From NCBI GenBank assembly GCA_017516765.1, contig JAFXBE010000009.1:1-48084 (forward strand): a DNA stretch of 48,084 bases, read 5' to 3'. The notes beneath the pieces were generated by a model. The model searched no databases. It had not been told where the DNA came from and was given only the letters and a program-made list of their open reading frames with translations. Origin of the DNA: Clostridia bacterium. GTDB taxonomy: Bacteria; Bacillota; Clostridia; Christensenellales; Aristaeellaceae. The position numbers and the translations under genes were made by a program. Shown here in pieces: positions 1-8,781 of this stretch (within the stretch, counting starts at the first letter, position 1; every line of letters begins with the position of its first letter).

Positions 1-146
1 GGGGCAAAAAATAAGCCGCCCCTTTAGGGGCAGCCTGTAAAAGTGGTGCGGTTGGCAGATCTTCAGAGCGCTCTTAGCGCTGCCGGTAATCCGCCCTTAT
101 AGGGCGTAATCAAGCCACCGGCTAAGCCGGTGGTTATGACTTCAAC
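1..146 (+). mobile_element. IS200/IS605-type element end, possible omega-RNA 3' part (partial)
   Basis: Four compact hairpins follow each other. A 5-bp stem is at 18-22/27-31. An AGCGCT/AGCGCT stem (67-72/76-81) sits inside an outer GGCAG/CTGCC stem (54-58/80-84). A CGCCCT stem is at 92-97/101-106, and an 8-bp CCACCGGC/GCCGGTGG stem with a TAA loop is at 115-122/126-133. The last hairpin is followed by TTATGACTTCAAC. Subterminal hairpins near a short TCAA-like cleavage site are typical of IS200/IS605 ends, and in TnpB elements the right end encodes the guide scaffold. No transposase or TnpB frame is visible because the window starts here. It could instead be the left end of a TnpA-only element or a relic. 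The type assignment is inference. Confidence 0.5.
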
Positions 147-335
147 CAAACCATAGCACCAAAAAGCACAGCAAAAACATTCTCCCCCAAAAACCTTTCC
201 GTCCGCAGCGGCGTCTGATATATGTTCGTCTGCTTTGCGGACGTATTTCTGTAAACAGGCCTGCAGACAGAAAACCGAATAGCTTCACAGCCGGACACGC
301 TGCCCGGCATCCGAACAAAAGAAGGAGAAAGAACC
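147..335. other. intergenic leader before the L,D-transpeptidase/CapA gene
   Basis: I see no gene and no convincing sigma-A promoter here. An inverted pair, GTCCGCA and TGCGGAC, lies in the stretch around 210-242, and AGAAGGAGA just before the start codon serves as ribosome binding site. If the hairpins at 1-146 end an omega RNA, the first bases of this stretch would be the guide segment. Confidence 0.4.
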
Positions 336-2774
336 ATGAAGCGTTTTTGTTGTTTGCTGCTGCTTTTTTTGTTGCCTGCTTTTGCCTCTGCCGAAGAACT
401 GACCGTGGAGATGCCAAAGGTCAAGGGCTTTACCGTCAACGAAATCTTGATATGTTCGCCTGCTCCGGGGCAGCTTTCCCTGTCTGTTGCCACAGATACC
501 GATACCCTGTTTGCGTGGACGGTAGCCGTACCCGGCGGCGAAAGCAGCCTCTCGTGGAACGGTCTGGGATACCATAACGAGGTGATCCCGGAAGGGACTT
601 ACCTCATGGTTGCTTCGCTGGCAACAGAAGACGGGCAGACGGTGACCGCCGAAACGCCATTTACCATAGCCAAATGTCAAAATGCCCTGCTCTTTGCACT
701 GCCTAAAAGCGATACCATCTATACCGGTAGTGCGGGAAGATGGCATTGCGAAATGCAATTGGCGCGCCCCAACGGCACGATCGTTACAGAGTTCTATCGT
801 TTTGATGATTCGTGCCAACTGCTTGGAACAAAGCGGAATCTGGTGGAGAACGGTGTCCTGATCAATTACACATGGGATGGAAAGATCGACGGTCAAAAGG
901 CTGAGCCGGGTATCTATCTGCTTCGCTTTTACGAAAAAAACACACCGGAGCATGCCCACGAAGCCATTGTGACGATCGCCGAAAGCAAGCCGCCGGAAAC
1001 GGAGGTCACGATCACCGGACCGGTCATGCCAACGCCCGGCATGACCAATGAGGAACTCTGGACGCTGATGCAGCAGCCGTCTGTTGTTGCGGATCTGGAG
1101 AAGCCGACGGATCATCTTTCTGTACGTGCAAAGAAGGGCGAAGGAAAGGTACTGGGTACGCTCCACGGTCAGTCGCAGGCGGTGGAAGTGATCAACATTG
1201 AAGGGCGGCATGCCTTCATCGGCGCATGGAACCATGAATCGGGGGATTATATCGAGGGCTGGGTACCGCTGAACAAGCTGAAGGTCGTTTGTCCGGATGA
1301 ACAATACGGTCTGCTGATCGATAAAGCCCGGCAGATCATGAAGGTGTACGAACGGGGCAAGCTGCTGGGAACCGTCTCCATCTCCACAGGGCTGATCGCC
1401 AAAGAAAGACTGATCCGGGAAACGGCAGCCGGTTCGTTCCTGACGGCTGACAGGGTAAGCCCGTTTCAGAGTGATAACGGCTACCGATGTGAGTATGCCA
1501 TCCGTTACGATGGCGGAAACCTGATTCACCAGATCGGCTATAAGCGTGTTTCCGGAAAACGCGATTTCTCTGTTCAGCGGGAGCAGATCGGCAGCAAGGC
1601 CAGTCAGGGCTGCGTACGTGTTTCCGATCTGCCCGGCGAAGCGGGGATCAACGCCTACTGGCTGTATACCCATTTGCCCTGCGGTACCCGTGTGTTGATC
1701 CTTGACGATCCGGAGCAGCGGGAGATGCAAAAGATCGCCGCAGGGATCCTGCCGGACAGCCCGCCTGCTGCTGCGGTGGAGCCGCCTGCACTGCGGGAGG
1801 GCGAGACGGAGCTTGTGCTTACCGTGGGTGGCGATGTTGTGCTCGGCACACGAGAAGCGTGGTGGAAAAGGGAGGATGCGTTTCCTGCGTATTTGTACAG
1901 ATATGGCGATGCCTATCCATTCCGGAATCTGCAAACGATCTTTTCCCAGGATGATATGACGTTTGTGAATCTGGAGTGCGTTCTGAAGGCGGATGCGGCC
2001 GGAGAAAACAAAGAGAAAGAATACCGCTTCCGCGGTCTGCCCGAATGGACAGATGTATTGACCGAGGCCGGTATCGAACAGGTTTCCGTTGCCAACAACC
2101 ACTATATCGACTATGGCAGCGCAGGGCGCGAGGCCACCCGTGCAGCCCTTGAAGCGGGGAATGTGGTGTACAGCGGTTTTGAATATCTCCACATCTGGGA
2201 GCAGGACGGGCGAAAGATCGGCTTTGCGGGCTGCAGAGAAACCGTTTATAAGCAAGACCCCGATGTTTTGGGCAGAGACATCCGCCGTCTGAAGGATGCC
2301 GGTTGCGACGTGATCCTCTATACCTGCCACTGGGGGAAGGAATACGCCACCGGGCATAACGCCCTCCAGACACAGATCGCGGCTGCCGCTGCGGCAGCTG
2401 GCGCAGACATCGTTGTCGGCGGGCATCCGCATGTGGTACAGGGAATAGGCACCGTCGGCAATGTGCCTGTTATCTATAGCCTTGGCAATCTGATGTTCGG
2501 CGGTACCATAGAGATGAGCACTTTCGACGGTATGCTTGCCCGAATTCGGCTGCGCTTCGATGAAAACGGCTATGTCGGCTGTGGCATCGAACTGATCCCT
2601 GTGCTTACCAGCTCCGGTGCGAAGGAAGGGATCAACGATTACTGCCCGGTCATTGCCGAAGGGGAGGATCGTGTGCGTATTCTGGAGAAGGTACAAGCGG
2701 ATACCCCGTTTTCGCTGATGGAGCAGATGTTCTTTTACAGAACCCCTCTGAGCAGAATTCCTGCCGATGAATGA
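336..2774 (+). CDS. Exported L,D-transpeptidase (YkuD-like) fused to a CapA-type phosphoesterase domain
   Basis: 812 residues with a signal peptide ending near ASA (about residue 19) and a strong AGAAGGAGA ribosome binding site. The N-terminal part (20-240) is beta-rich and Ig-like, with an SH3-like stretch near 255-315. A YkuD L,D-transpeptidase-like domain occupies about 320-460, with a conserved His in LIHQIG and the nucleophile Cys426 in SQGCVR. The family usually has S/T-H-G-C, so the His before Gly-Cys is Gln here. From about 490 to the end is a CapA/PgsA-type metallophosphoesterase-like domain with VGGDVVLG, NLECVL, NNH, GGHPH and YSLGN motifs. L,D-transpeptidases cross-link peptidoglycan at the cell surface, and CapA proteins are linked to poly-gamma-glutamate export or anchoring. 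The combination suggests a wall enzyme handling a surface polymer, but its substrate is unknown. The gene stands alone and ends in a strong terminator. Confidence 0.85.
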   Translation: MKRFCCLLLLFLLPAFASAEELTVEMPKVKGFTVNEILICSPAPGQLSLSVATDTDTLFAWTVAVPGGESSLSWNGLGYHNEVIPEGTYLMVASLATEDGQTVTAETPFTIAKCQNALLFALPKSDTIYTGSAGRWHCEMQLARPNGTIVTEFYRFDDSCQLLGTKRNLVENGVLINYTWDGKIDGQKAEPGIYLLRFYEKNTPEHAHEAIVTIAESKPPETEVTITGPVMPTPGMTNEELWTLMQQPSVVADLEKPTDHLSVRAKKGEGKVLGTLHGQSQAVEVINIEGRHAFIGAWNHESGDYIEGWVPLNKLKVVCPDEQYGLLIDKARQIMKVYERGKLLGTVSISTGLIAKERLIRETAAGSFLTADRVSPFQSDNGYRCEYAIRYDGGNLIHQIGYKRVSGKRDFSVQREQIGSKASQGCVRVSDLPGEAGINAYWLYTHLPCGTRVLILDDPEQREMQKIAAGILPDSPPAAAVEPPALREGETELVLTVGGDVVLGTREAWWKREDAFPAYLYRYGDAYPFRNLQTIFSQDDMTFVNLECVLKADAAGENKEKEYRFRGLPEWTDVLTEAGIEQVSVANNHYIDYGSAGREATRAALEAGNVVYSGFEYLHIWEQDGRKIGFAGCRETVYKQDPDVLGRDIRRLKDAGCDVILYTCHWGKEYATGHNALQTQIAAAAAAAGADIVVGGHPHVVQGIGTVGNVPVIYSLGNLMFGGTIEMSTFDGMLARIRLRFDENGYVGCGIELIPVLTSSGAKEGINDYCPVIAEGEDRVRILEKVQADTPFSLMEQMFFYRTPLSRIPADE

Positions 2775-2777
2775 AGA

Positions 2778-2809
2778 GAACCCCCTTGAAACGTGCTTCA
2801 AGGGGGTTC
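2778..2809. terminator. Bidirectional intrinsic terminator between convergent genes
   Basis: A 13-bp perfect stem (2778-2790 with 2797-2809, GAACCCCC... paired with ...GGGGGTTC) and a 6-nt loop lie just after the stop of the plus-strand transpeptidase gene and downstream of the convergent minus-strand DUF3472-like gene. Confidence 0.85.
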
Positions 2810-2866
2810 CTGTATCCGGCCGTCTTCCGCCCGGCATGCGCATATGCCCAAAGCGGTACAGCCCGC

Positions 2867-3859
2867 TTATCTGACGCGTTCCGGCAGGAGAACAACCGCA
2901 CACTCCGCAGGTTCGACGGTATAGATCCCGCTCACATCCGCGCCCATTTCAAAGACATCTGCGCCGCAGCCGTTGGCGATCCCATAGAACCGGTCAGCCG
3001 CAGCTCCGAAGACTGCATTGCCTTTCTTATTGTCCCAGAAAGTATCCACCGACAGTTTTGCACTGTTCACCGCCGTCCATTCCGTTGCACCATATTCCCG
3101 CACGCGGATGTTCCGGTACTCAAACGTTCTTGTTTCGCCGGCGTACTCATGGTCGTAGTTCTCCATAAACTGAGACATTCCGCCCTGAAAATACGAATGG
3201 TACAGCCCGGTATCAAAACGGCTGATCAGCGCCCACGCGCCCGTAGACAGATCCGCCATCCATTGCTCAACAAAGGTTCTGCCTTCCTCGTCGTGCAGGC
3301 AGCGGAGGTACATGCGGTACCATTTGCCCGCTTCCCACGGATAATCGCAAATGTAATGGGTGCCTTCGCCCTCCCCGCCGAAACGGTCTGTATCCCCGTC
3401 GGCAGGGTATACCCGTTGCGCTTCAAGCACCTGTTCGTTTCCGGCTTCGTCCCGGTAAGGGATCTCCCAGAACGACATGATCGCCTTCGGCCCGTCCGGT
3501 CGCAGCTGCAGCCCCGCATAGGCGCCTGCATATGCATCTGGCGTATCGTATTTCTGCATCAGATCGTCCGTGTTCATGTGCCAGTTACAAAGCGCCCAAT
3601 AGGTGCCGGTTGCGGCATGGTCTGCCTTGAAATCGATCAGAAAGCCGTCGAATTTTCCGCAGGTGGAGGAAAGATCCGGATCCGAATAGATGTTGTGCGC
3701 CATGCGGTTGTCCGGGTTGGCTTCGTCCCGGGTGTTTGCCGCCGGTATGGAAAGAAGGGAATTCCAATCCACCACGGCAGGCTCCTCAGCGCAGGCGGGG
3801 ACAAGCAGCAGGCAGAGCATCAGCCACGCCGCTGCAAGAACAGGGATATGCTTGTTCAT
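2867..3859 (-). CDS. Secreted DUF3472-like protein
   Basis: 330 residues with a signal peptide ending in ACA (about residue 24) and an AAAGGTG ribosome binding site before ATG. The mature protein is beta-rich and Trp/Tyr-rich. Its middle part has a pattern I associate with DUF3472 proteins: a Gly/Glu-rich RFGGEGEGTHY stretch, then YPWEAGKWYRMYLRC, then a segment about an additive's effect on a sample-like W-x-L-I-S-R-F strand. DUF3472 proteins are secreted, uncharacterised and often found near polysaccharide-degrading enzymes. I see no catalytic motif. The assignment rests on remembered family pattern, so the fold is moderately certain and the function unknown. Confidence 0.65.
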   Translation of the reverse strand: MNKHIPVLAAAWLMLCLLLVPACAEEPAVVDWNSLLSIPAANTRDEANPDNRMAHNIYSDPDLSSTCGKFDGFLIDFKADHAATGTYWALCNWHMNTDDLMQKYDTPDAYAGAYAGLQLRPDGPKAIMSFWEIPYRDEAGNEQVLEAQRVYPADGDTDRFGGEGEGTHYICDYPWEAGKWYRMYLRCLHDEEGRTFVEQWMADLSTGAWALISRFDTGLYHSYFQGGMSQFMENYDHEYAGETRTFEYRNIRVREYGATEWTAVNSAKLSVDTFWDNKKGNAVFGAAADRFYGIANGCGADVFEMGADVSGIYTVEPAECAVVLLPERVR

Positions 3860-3884
3860 ATCGGTTACACCTTTTTTCAGAATA

Positions 3885-4940
3885 TCAGATCACTTCGCCG
3901 GATGCATGCAGATAGACTGCCAGCATCCTGGCAACGAAAAACATAATGGCGTATTCATCATCCTGCCAGATGCGGCGATTTTTCGCTTCGGCGCAGATCA
4001 GATAGCCAAAGGTCTCATCCTGGATCCCGATCCGGATGATCAGTACGGTTTCGAACTCCCGGGCGCGGCACAGCCCGTACATGCTTGGAGAAACGGCTTC
4101 GATACGCCGGATCTCGTTGGTGGTGAAGATCGTCTCCCGGGTCAGCCCGTCCAGATCGTGTACATTACCGAGAGAATCGCCTGTGCTGATGCTTCTGAAG
4201 TGATCATCCTGCCCGACGTAATACAGATCGGATATCCGCATGTCCTCCTTCAGAATGTCCAGCATGGCTTTCAGCTTGTCGGAAAGGGCAGAGCGGGAGT
4301 CGAACCGGCAGGACAGATCGTGAAAGATGGCATACATGCCCCGGCCCGCCAGTTCCTGCATGGAAATATCCTTGTGCTTTTCTTCCACATAGATGATATG
4401 GCAGTTCCTGCCCTTGGTCTTGCCCCGGTACAGTGTTTTGTCCACCAGAGCGAACAAGGTGGAATAATCCTGTGCGTCCCCGGGAAACGTGGCGCAGCCG
4501 ATGGTGCCGGTAATGAAGGGCTCGCAGGCATCCAGCATGATGTTTTTGCGCAGAACGGTAAAGTTGGAATACATTCCGGCAAAGAAGTCTTTGAGAGAAT
4601 CGTAGCTGCAGTCACGGAAGTTGACGATCAGGAATTCGTCGCCGCCGAATCTGCCTGCAACACCGTAATCCTCAAGGTATTCTGCAAGATCGCCGGATAC
4701 CCCCGCCAGCACGCCGTCGCCGATCCTGTGCCCATAGGTATCGTTGATAAACTTGAAGTTGTCCAGATCCAGAAGCGCCAGCGAAAAGGGAATCTTGCCT
4801 GCAATAAGGCTCCGGATAAATTCCACCATATAGCCTCTGGAAACGAGCCCGGTCAAAGAATCGACAACACTGCCCGCATCCGTGGTTCTGAACAGTTCTT
4901 CGAAATAAGGGTACTTCGATAATTGCTCCTTGGTATACAT
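3885..4940 (-). CDS. Diguanylate cyclase with C-terminal GAF-like region
   Basis: I place the start at the ATG ending at 4940, preceded by GGGAGG at 5-nt spacing, which gives 351 residues; the frame stays open upstream but without coding character. A GGDEF domain covers about residues 25-185. It has the metal-binding stretch LALLDLDNFKFINDTYGH and an intact GGDEF motif at 99-103, so c-di-GMP synthesis from two GTP is expected. The RxxD product-inhibition site that normally precedes GGDEF is absent (EDYG occupies its place). Residues 190-351 look like a GAF-type sensor with no recognisable ligand motif. There is no membrane segment, so the protein is cytoplasmic. It is transcribed divergently from the small unknown gene at 5091. 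Confidence 0.88.
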   Translation of the reverse strand: MYTKEQLSKYPYFEELFRTTDAGSVVDSLTGLVSRGYMVEFIRSLIAGKIPFSLALLDLDNFKFINDTYGHRIGDGVLAGVSGDLAEYLEDYGVAGRFGGDEFLIVNFRDCSYDSLKDFFAGMYSNFTVLRKNIMLDACEPFITGTIGCATFPGDAQDYSTLFALVDKTLYRGKTKGRNCHIIYVEEKHKDISMQELAGRGMYAIFHDLSCRFDSRSALSDKLKAMLDILKEDMRISDLYYVGQDDHFRSISTGDSLGNVHDLDGLTRETIFTTNEIRRIEAVSPSMYGLCRAREFETVLIIRIGIQDETFGYLICAEAKNRRIWQDDEYAIMFFVARMLAVYLHASGEVI

Positions 4941-4985
4941 GCGCGCCTCCCACAACGTTACCGGGTCGATTTGTTCGGTACAGAA

Positions 4986-5014
4986 ATGATAACATACAAT
5001 AAGACTTTCTTCAA
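4986..5014 (-). promoter_or_regulatory. Promoter of the diguanylate cyclase gene
   Basis: On the minus strand, TTGAAG (5009-5014) and TATCAT (4986-4991) are 17 bp apart and lie about 45 bp upstream of the start codon. Confidence 0.55.
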
Positions 5015-5025
5015 CAGCCCGCATG

Positions 5026-5054
5026 TTGAAAACCTTGTTCCGTTCCTCTATAAT
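5026..5054 (+). promoter_or_regulatory. Promoter of the 178-residue unknown gene
   Basis: TTGAAA (5026-5031) and TATAAT (5049-5054) with a 17-bp spacer lie 36 bp before the start codon. It is back to back with the diguanylate cyclase promoter. Confidence 0.65.
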
Positions 5055-5090
5055 ACCGCTATGCAGATCTGACTTAAGGAGAAATGTCCC

Positions 5091-5627
5091 ATGCGTTACA
5101 GGATCACCAAATACGACCCCGCCCTCCGGGATGCACGGGGCGCATACCTGCCCGATGAATGGACTTCCTGCACCGATATCGGCAGGAATTACACCGGTAA
5201 AAAGCTGACGGCGCAGGAATATCTGGCAACAGAGAATGCTTACATCGATGCCATCCGCATCATTGCAGAGCACAACGGATGCACCGGATTCTGTGCCAGG
5301 CAGCTGGAGCGGCTTTTCAGTGTCTGGGAGGTAAGCCGGACAATGAAACGGCTCGGTCTCGCGCTTTCCAGAGAGGAAACTGAGCTGTACCGTTCTGTCG
5401 ATACTGCTCGCACCTACACTACAGAAGAAGCCCTCATTTTGGCAAGAATGATCCTGCGGGAGCTGCTCTGGGCAACCTTGTGCGATGGGCAGGGAAGGCT
5501 TTCCTTCACCTTCGGGTACGATTACTATCTGTATGCCGATTGTCCCACCCTGCCCGATGAAGTGATCCGGCAGATCGAATGCAGCGGACTGTTTGTGGAA
5601 AATCTGGGGGAGGGCGAAACCCTGTAA
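5091..5627 (+). CDS. Conserved-looking cytoplasmic protein of unknown function
   Basis: 178 residues, ATG preceded by AAGGAGA. There is no signal peptide, membrane segment or known catalytic motif. The N-terminal third is polar with a DEWTSCTDIG stretch, the middle is helical (YIDAIRIIAEHNG), and the C-terminus has an aromatic strand FGYDYYLYADCP followed by an amphipathic helix. I have seen similar small hypothetical proteins in Clostridia but know no function. It has its own promoter and is divergent from the c-di-GMP cyclase, so co-regulation is possible but unproven. Confidence 0.7.
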   Translation: MRYRITKYDPALRDARGAYLPDEWTSCTDIGRNYTGKKLTAQEYLATENAYIDAIRIIAEHNGCTGFCARQLERLFSVWEVSRTMKRLGLALSREETELYRSVDTARTYTTEEALILARMILRELLWATLCDGQGRLSFTFGYDYYLYADCPTLPDEVIRQIECSGLFVENLGEGETL

Positions 5628-5689
5628 CCGGCGGGAACGCTTTGTCGGAGCCGTTCCTGAGCATCGGATAAAAATCCGGTACCGCCCCA

Positions 5690-5719
5690 TTGACACCCTG
5701 CCGATATGCCCGATATAAT
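5690..5719 (+). promoter_or_regulatory. Sigma-A promoter of the GH3 gene
   Basis: A perfect TTGACA (5690-5695) and TATAAT (5714-5719) are separated by 18 bp, about 55 bp upstream of the GH3 start codon. Confidence 0.8.
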
Positions 5720-5773
5720 AGTGCAAAACACAATCGCCTCTGGGCGTATATACAGAAAGGGTGACGGCTTGCT

Positions 5774-8665
5774 ATGCAACCGGAAAACATCTTGTTCGAT
5801 ACCTCCCGCAGCTTTGAAGAACGCATCGATTGGCTTTTGCAAAACCTGACTGTGGACGAAAAACTGGGTTGGCTTTCCTCCCGCATGCCCGGGTGCGAAC
5901 GCCTTGGCATCAAGCCCTTCGGGCTGGGCGGGGAGGCTGCCCACGGCGTGCAGGCGCGCAACGACCACGGCGTGCCGGATATCACCACCTCTTTTCCTCA
6001 GCCCATCGGCATGAGCGAGACATGGGACCCGGAGATGATCAAAGCCTGTGGCGAGATCACCGGCATCGAAGCCCGTGCGGTCAACCACCGCCACGGCGGG
6101 CGGGGGCTCAGCCGCTGGGCGCCTACGGTGGACCTGGAACGCGACCCCCGCTGGGGACGCAATGAAGAGGGCTATGGCGAGGATCCCGTTTTGACGGGCT
6201 GCATGGCGGGCGCATTCCTCAGGGGCATGCAGGGTGATGATCCCAAGTACATCCGTACTGCCGCCACGCTGAAGCATTTCTACGGCAACAACACCGAGGA
6301 AGGACGCGTCTGGAAGAATGCCTCCATCGATCCCCGCAACCGGAACGAATTGTATCTGGAACCCTTCCGCCGCTGCATCGAGCAGGGCGCACAGGGCATT
6401 ATGACGGCGTATAACCGCATCAACGGCAAGGTGGGCATTCTCAACGATGAGGTGCTTACCGTGCTCAAGCAGCAGTACGGGCTTACCCATGCCGTGGGCG
6501 ACGGCGGCGCACTCAATCTGGTGGTGTCCGGTCAGCACCGCTTCGGCAACAATGCCGAGTCGGTGGCGGCAGCTGTAAAGGCGGGTGTGGACGGCATGAG
6601 CGATAACCCCGTAATGGTGGAAAAGGCTGCCCGGGAGGCGTACGCTCAGGGGCTGCTCACCGAAGAGGATCTGGATCGCGCCATTGCCGCCAAGGCGCTG
6701 GTGGCCATGCGCCTCGGGCATTACGACGGGGATGCCTGCCCCTATGCTTCCATTACCGAAGATGCCCTTTGCACCGATGGGGCGGCTGCGGTTTCACTGA
6801 AGGCTGCCGAAAAAGCGGTGGTTCTTTTGCAGAACAACGGTCTGTTGCCCCTTGCCAAGGAGCAGCCCGTTGCCTTGATCGGCCCCATGGGGGAAAGCTG
6901 GTACCAGGACTGGTACGGCGGCGAACCCCCATACCGCCGTACACTGGCAGACGGTCTGCGGCAGCAGGGCACAGCCTTTACCGCTTTTGACGGCTGGGAT
7001 CGGGTACACCTGTGCTTCGGCAGCATGGAAGCCCGCATCGCCGATGACGGCTCCGTGGGTCTTGCCGAGGACGGCGACGTATTTGCTATGGAATGTTGGG
7101 GTGAGGATTGCTATACCTTCCGTTGCGAGCGAACCGGCACCTACCTGACCATGACCATGCCCGGCGGCCCCACCGGCGCGGAGCAGCCGCTGGCGGCAGA
7201 ACGCAGGGAGGCCTTCAACTGGTTCGTGCTGGAAGTCTTCCATCTGGAAAAATGGGGCGAAGATACGCTGCTGCTCAACCGCTTCCACTGGCCTGTGGAG
7301 GTGGAAGGCGACCGGCTCACCTCCGGCAGGAACTGTCTGGGTACGCCCTGTACCATCAAGCCTGTGGAGGACGGCATCGCCAAGGCGGTGCAGCTTGCCA
7401 AGGATGCGCCTGTTACGGTGCTTGCGCTGGGCAGCCATTCGCTGATCCCTGCCAAGGAAGAGTATGACCGGCATACCCTTGCGCTGCCGGAGCATCAGCA
7501 GCGGTTGATGGATGCGGTGCTTGCCGCCAACCCCAACACGGTACTGGTGCTTTTGAGCAATTATCCTTACACGCTGGGTGGCGCGGAAGAAAAGCTGTCT
7601 GCCATCCTGCACAGTGCCACCGGCAGCCAGGATATGGGCGCTGCGCTGGCAGAAGCGCTGTATGGCGTCTTCTCTCCCGCAGGCAGACTGAATATGACCT
7701 GGTACGCCTCTGACAGCGATCTGACCTCCATCGACGATTACGACATCATCCGTTCCGGACGTACGTACCGCTATTTCACGGGCAAGCCCCTGTATGCCTT
7801 CGGGCACGGACTCAGTTACACGACCTTTGCCTACAGCGGTCTCACCGTTCAGAACGAGGGTGATACCCTCCGCTTTACCCTCTGGGTGGAGAACACTGGC
7901 AGCCGCATCAGCGACGAAGTGGTGCAGCTCTATGCGGTCGCGCCCGCATCCCGGGTGCAAAAGCCCATCAGGCAGCTGGTGGCCTTTAAGCGCATCGCCG
8001 ATCTGGCTCCCGGGAGCAAGCGGCAGGTATCCTTCCGCGTCCCTGTGGAGGAGCTTCGCTTCTATGATGTGATCAGCCGCCGTTTGGTGGTGGAGACCGG
8101 GGAATACCGCTTCTTTGCAGGCTCTGCCAGCGACGATGAACGGCTGACTGTATCCTGCTTCGTGCAGGGCGAGACCCTCGGCAAGCGGGATCTGACAGCG
8201 ATCACCCCCGCCGACCATTATGACGATTGCACTGCGATCAATATTCTGGAGGGCACGCTGGGCTACAGCGCCATTTCCGTCGCTCCCGGGGCGGAGGCAG
8301 CCGAAGCGGTCTACCGGGACTGCCGCTTCGATGAAACCTGCTGCCTGCTTTCCCTGCGCACCATGAGTGTACAGGGCGGCAGCATCACCGTGCTGGTCAA
8401 CGGGCAGCAGATCGGCAGCTGGCAGGGCGATACCCGCACCTGCGAGCATCGCAGCGCACCGCCCATGGATCGCTTTGCCCAGCAGATGATCGCTGCCCGT
8501 GCCAAAGAGCGCAGCCCCATCTGGGAGGATATCGACTTCCTGCTGCCCGAAGGGGTGGCCGAAGGCAGCATTACCCTTCGCCTGACGGGGGATGTGCAGA
8601 TCAGCTTCCTGCGGGCGGCAGAGCCACCGGAGGGCAGAAAGATCAGCCTCGGTATCGCCAACTGA
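5774..8665 (+). CDS. Glycoside hydrolase family 3 (beta-xylosidase/beta-glucosidase type), cytoplasmic
   Basis: 963 residues, AAAGGGTGA before ATG, no signal peptide. Residues 20-320 form the GH3 N-terminal barrel, with KHFYGNN and the substrate-site region EEGYGEDP. The expected nucleophile is Asp243 in AVGDGGAL, where most family members have S-D-W/G. Residues about 345-640 are the alpha/beta C-terminal domain, interrupted at about 410-540 by a beta-rich insert with repeated aromatic strands, in the place where other GH3 enzymes carry PA14. A fibronectin-III-like domain (about 680-780) follows, and residues 800-963 look like a CBM6-type jelly roll. The enzyme should release terminal sugars from imported oligosaccharides. 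Substrate cannot be fixed from sequence. It is monocistronic between its own promoter and terminator. Confidence 0.9.
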   Translation: MQPENILFDTSRSFEERIDWLLQNLTVDEKLGWLSSRMPGCERLGIKPFGLGGEAAHGVQARNDHGVPDITTSFPQPIGMSETWDPEMIKACGEITGIEARAVNHRHGGRGLSRWAPTVDLERDPRWGRNEEGYGEDPVLTGCMAGAFLRGMQGDDPKYIRTAATLKHFYGNNTEEGRVWKNASIDPRNRNELYLEPFRRCIEQGAQGIMTAYNRINGKVGILNDEVLTVLKQQYGLTHAVGDGGALNLVVSGQHRFGNNAESVAAAVKAGVDGMSDNPVMVEKAAREAYAQGLLTEEDLDRAIAAKALVAMRLGHYDGDACPYASITEDALCTDGAAAVSLKAAEKAVVLLQNNGLLPLAKEQPVALIGPMGESWYQDWYGGEPPYRRTLADGLRQQGTAFTAFDGWDRVHLCFGSMEARIADDGSVGLAEDGDVFAMECWGEDCYTFRCERTGTYLTMTMPGGPTGAEQPLAAERREAFNWFVLEVFHLEKWGEDTLLLNRFHWPVEVEGDRLTSGRNCLGTPCTIKPVEDGIAKAVQLAKDAPVTVLALGSHSLIPAKEEYDRHTLALPEHQQRLMDAVLAANPNTVLVLLSNYPYTLGGAEEKLSAILHSATGSQDMGAALAEALYGVFSPAGRLNMTWYASDSDLTSIDDYDIIRSGRTYRYFTGKPLYAFGHGLSYTTFAYSGLTVQNEGDTLRFTLWVENTGSRISDEVVQLYAVAPASRVQKPIRQLVAFKRIADLAPGSKRQVSFRVPVEELRFYDVISRRLVVETGEYRFFAGSASDDERLTVSCFVQGETLGKRDLTAITPADHYDDCTAINILEGTLGYSAISVAPGAEAAEAVYRDCRFDETCCLLSLRTMSVQGGSITVLVNGQQIGSWQGDTRTCEHRSAPPMDRFAQQMIAARAKERSPIWEDIDFLLPEGVAEGSITLRLTGDVQISFLRAAEPPEGRKISLGIAN

Positions 8666-8672
8666 CCCTCTT

Positions 8673-8704
8673 GCCCCTGCGTACCGAACGTGCGCAGGGG
8701 CTTT
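8673..8704 (+). terminator. Terminator of the GH3 gene
   Basis: A 9-bp stem GCCCCTGCG/CGCAGGGGC (8673-8681/8693-8701) is followed by a short T run, just after the GH3 stop codon. Confidence 0.75.
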
Positions 8705-8718
8705 CTGCATCCGCCGGA

Positions 8719-8748
8719 TTGTCATTTTCGGCCCAAAGGTGATATAAT
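8719..8748 (+). promoter_or_regulatory. Promoter of the SGNH hydrolase gene
   Basis: TTGTCA (8719-8724) and TATAAT (8743-8748) with an 18-bp spacer, 33 bp before the start codon. Confidence 0.7.
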
Positions 8749-8781
8749 ATTGCCACTATCAACAGGAAGGATTGATCACCC

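Noticed and set aside
4941..5726. Upstream extension of the diguanylate cyclase frame (613 residues in total)
   Set aside because: The added part overlaps the 178-residue gene antisense and has low-complexity shadow composition; a good ribosome binding site supports the start at 4940.
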